A DNA stretch of 64,000 nt from Camarhynchus parvulus (taxonomy: Eukaryota; Chordata; Aves; Passeriformes; Thraupidae): assembly GCF_901933205.1 (NCBI RefSeq), contig NC_044597.1, positions 1,538,126 through 1,602,125 on the forward strand, in the 5' to 3' direction. The stretch's first letter is position 1, and every line of letters starts with the position of its first letter. The translations under genes and the position numbers were made by a program. The notes under the pieces are model-generated. The model saw only the letters and a program-made list of their open reading frames with translations. It was not told the origin of the DNA and did no database searches. Positions 50,633 to 64,000 of this stretch are shown here, in pieces.

Positions 50633-64000
<13,368 letters not shown>

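Overview
This window is a piece of a bird nuclear genome, most likely a songbird and most likely from a small GC-rich microchromosome. The evidence is: five vertebrate genes with compact introns, CR1 LINE 3' ends, several solo-LTR families of the kind common in passerines, very many intronic minisatellites, strong CpG islands, and a nuclear copy of bird-type mitochondrial ND2. The gene order NMT1 - PLCD3 - ACBD4 - HEXIM1 is that of human 17q21.31, inverted as a block. All exon models were built by hand: I found GT/AG boundaries and checked that reading phase is kept across every junction. No alignment program was run.

Layout, left to right. 1-4.9 kb: intergenic, with CR1 pieces and two tandem-repeat tracts. 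4.98-9.87 kb (- strand): a compact myosin light-chain kinase-family gene; its largest intron holds two LTR-type insertions. 9.9-21.6 kb: gene-poor, with a 220-bp tandem duplication, a small CpG island at 13.3 kb followed by a long GGGAGCACT-type minisatellite, purine and CAAAA tracts, a strong orphan CpG island at 17.2 kb with ZNF143-like and YY1-like sites, and a ~100-bp repeat array at 20.5-21.0 kb. 21.7-23.15 kb (- strand): the single-exon HEXIM1 gene with a TATA box in a large CpG island; as given, its reading frame needs a one-base correction. 24.3-31.3 kb (- strand): complete nine-exon ACBD4 (301 aa predicted). 31.3-36.1 kb: intergenic between divergent promoters, with a CR1 end, a solo LTR with target-site duplication, and an AT-rich ERV-like block. 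36.36-49.36 kb (+ strand): complete sixteen-exon PLCD3 (779 aa predicted). 49.35-64.0 kb (- strand): the last ten coding exons of NMT1, encoding the whole catalytic domain (416 residues); the N-terminal exons lie beyond the right edge. NMT1 introns carry most of the window's LTRs, the ND2 numt and a ~720-bp inverted repeat.

The genes do not form an operon-like pathway. They are a conserved vertebrate neighbourhood: Ca2+/calmodulin kinase signalling, transcription-elongation control (HEXIM1), acyl-CoA binding at peroxisome-ER contacts (ACBD4), phosphoinositide hydrolysis (PLCD3) and protein N-myristoylation (NMT1). PLCD3 and NMT1 are convergent with poly(A) signals only a few bases apart; ACBD4 and PLCD3 are divergent. 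The observations most worth following are the compact MLCK-like gene next to HEXIM1, three in-frame copies of an ACBD4 splice acceptor, the long inverted repeat in NMT1, one minisatellite family present in three PLCD3 introns, and the orphan bidirectional-type promoter at 17.2 kb.
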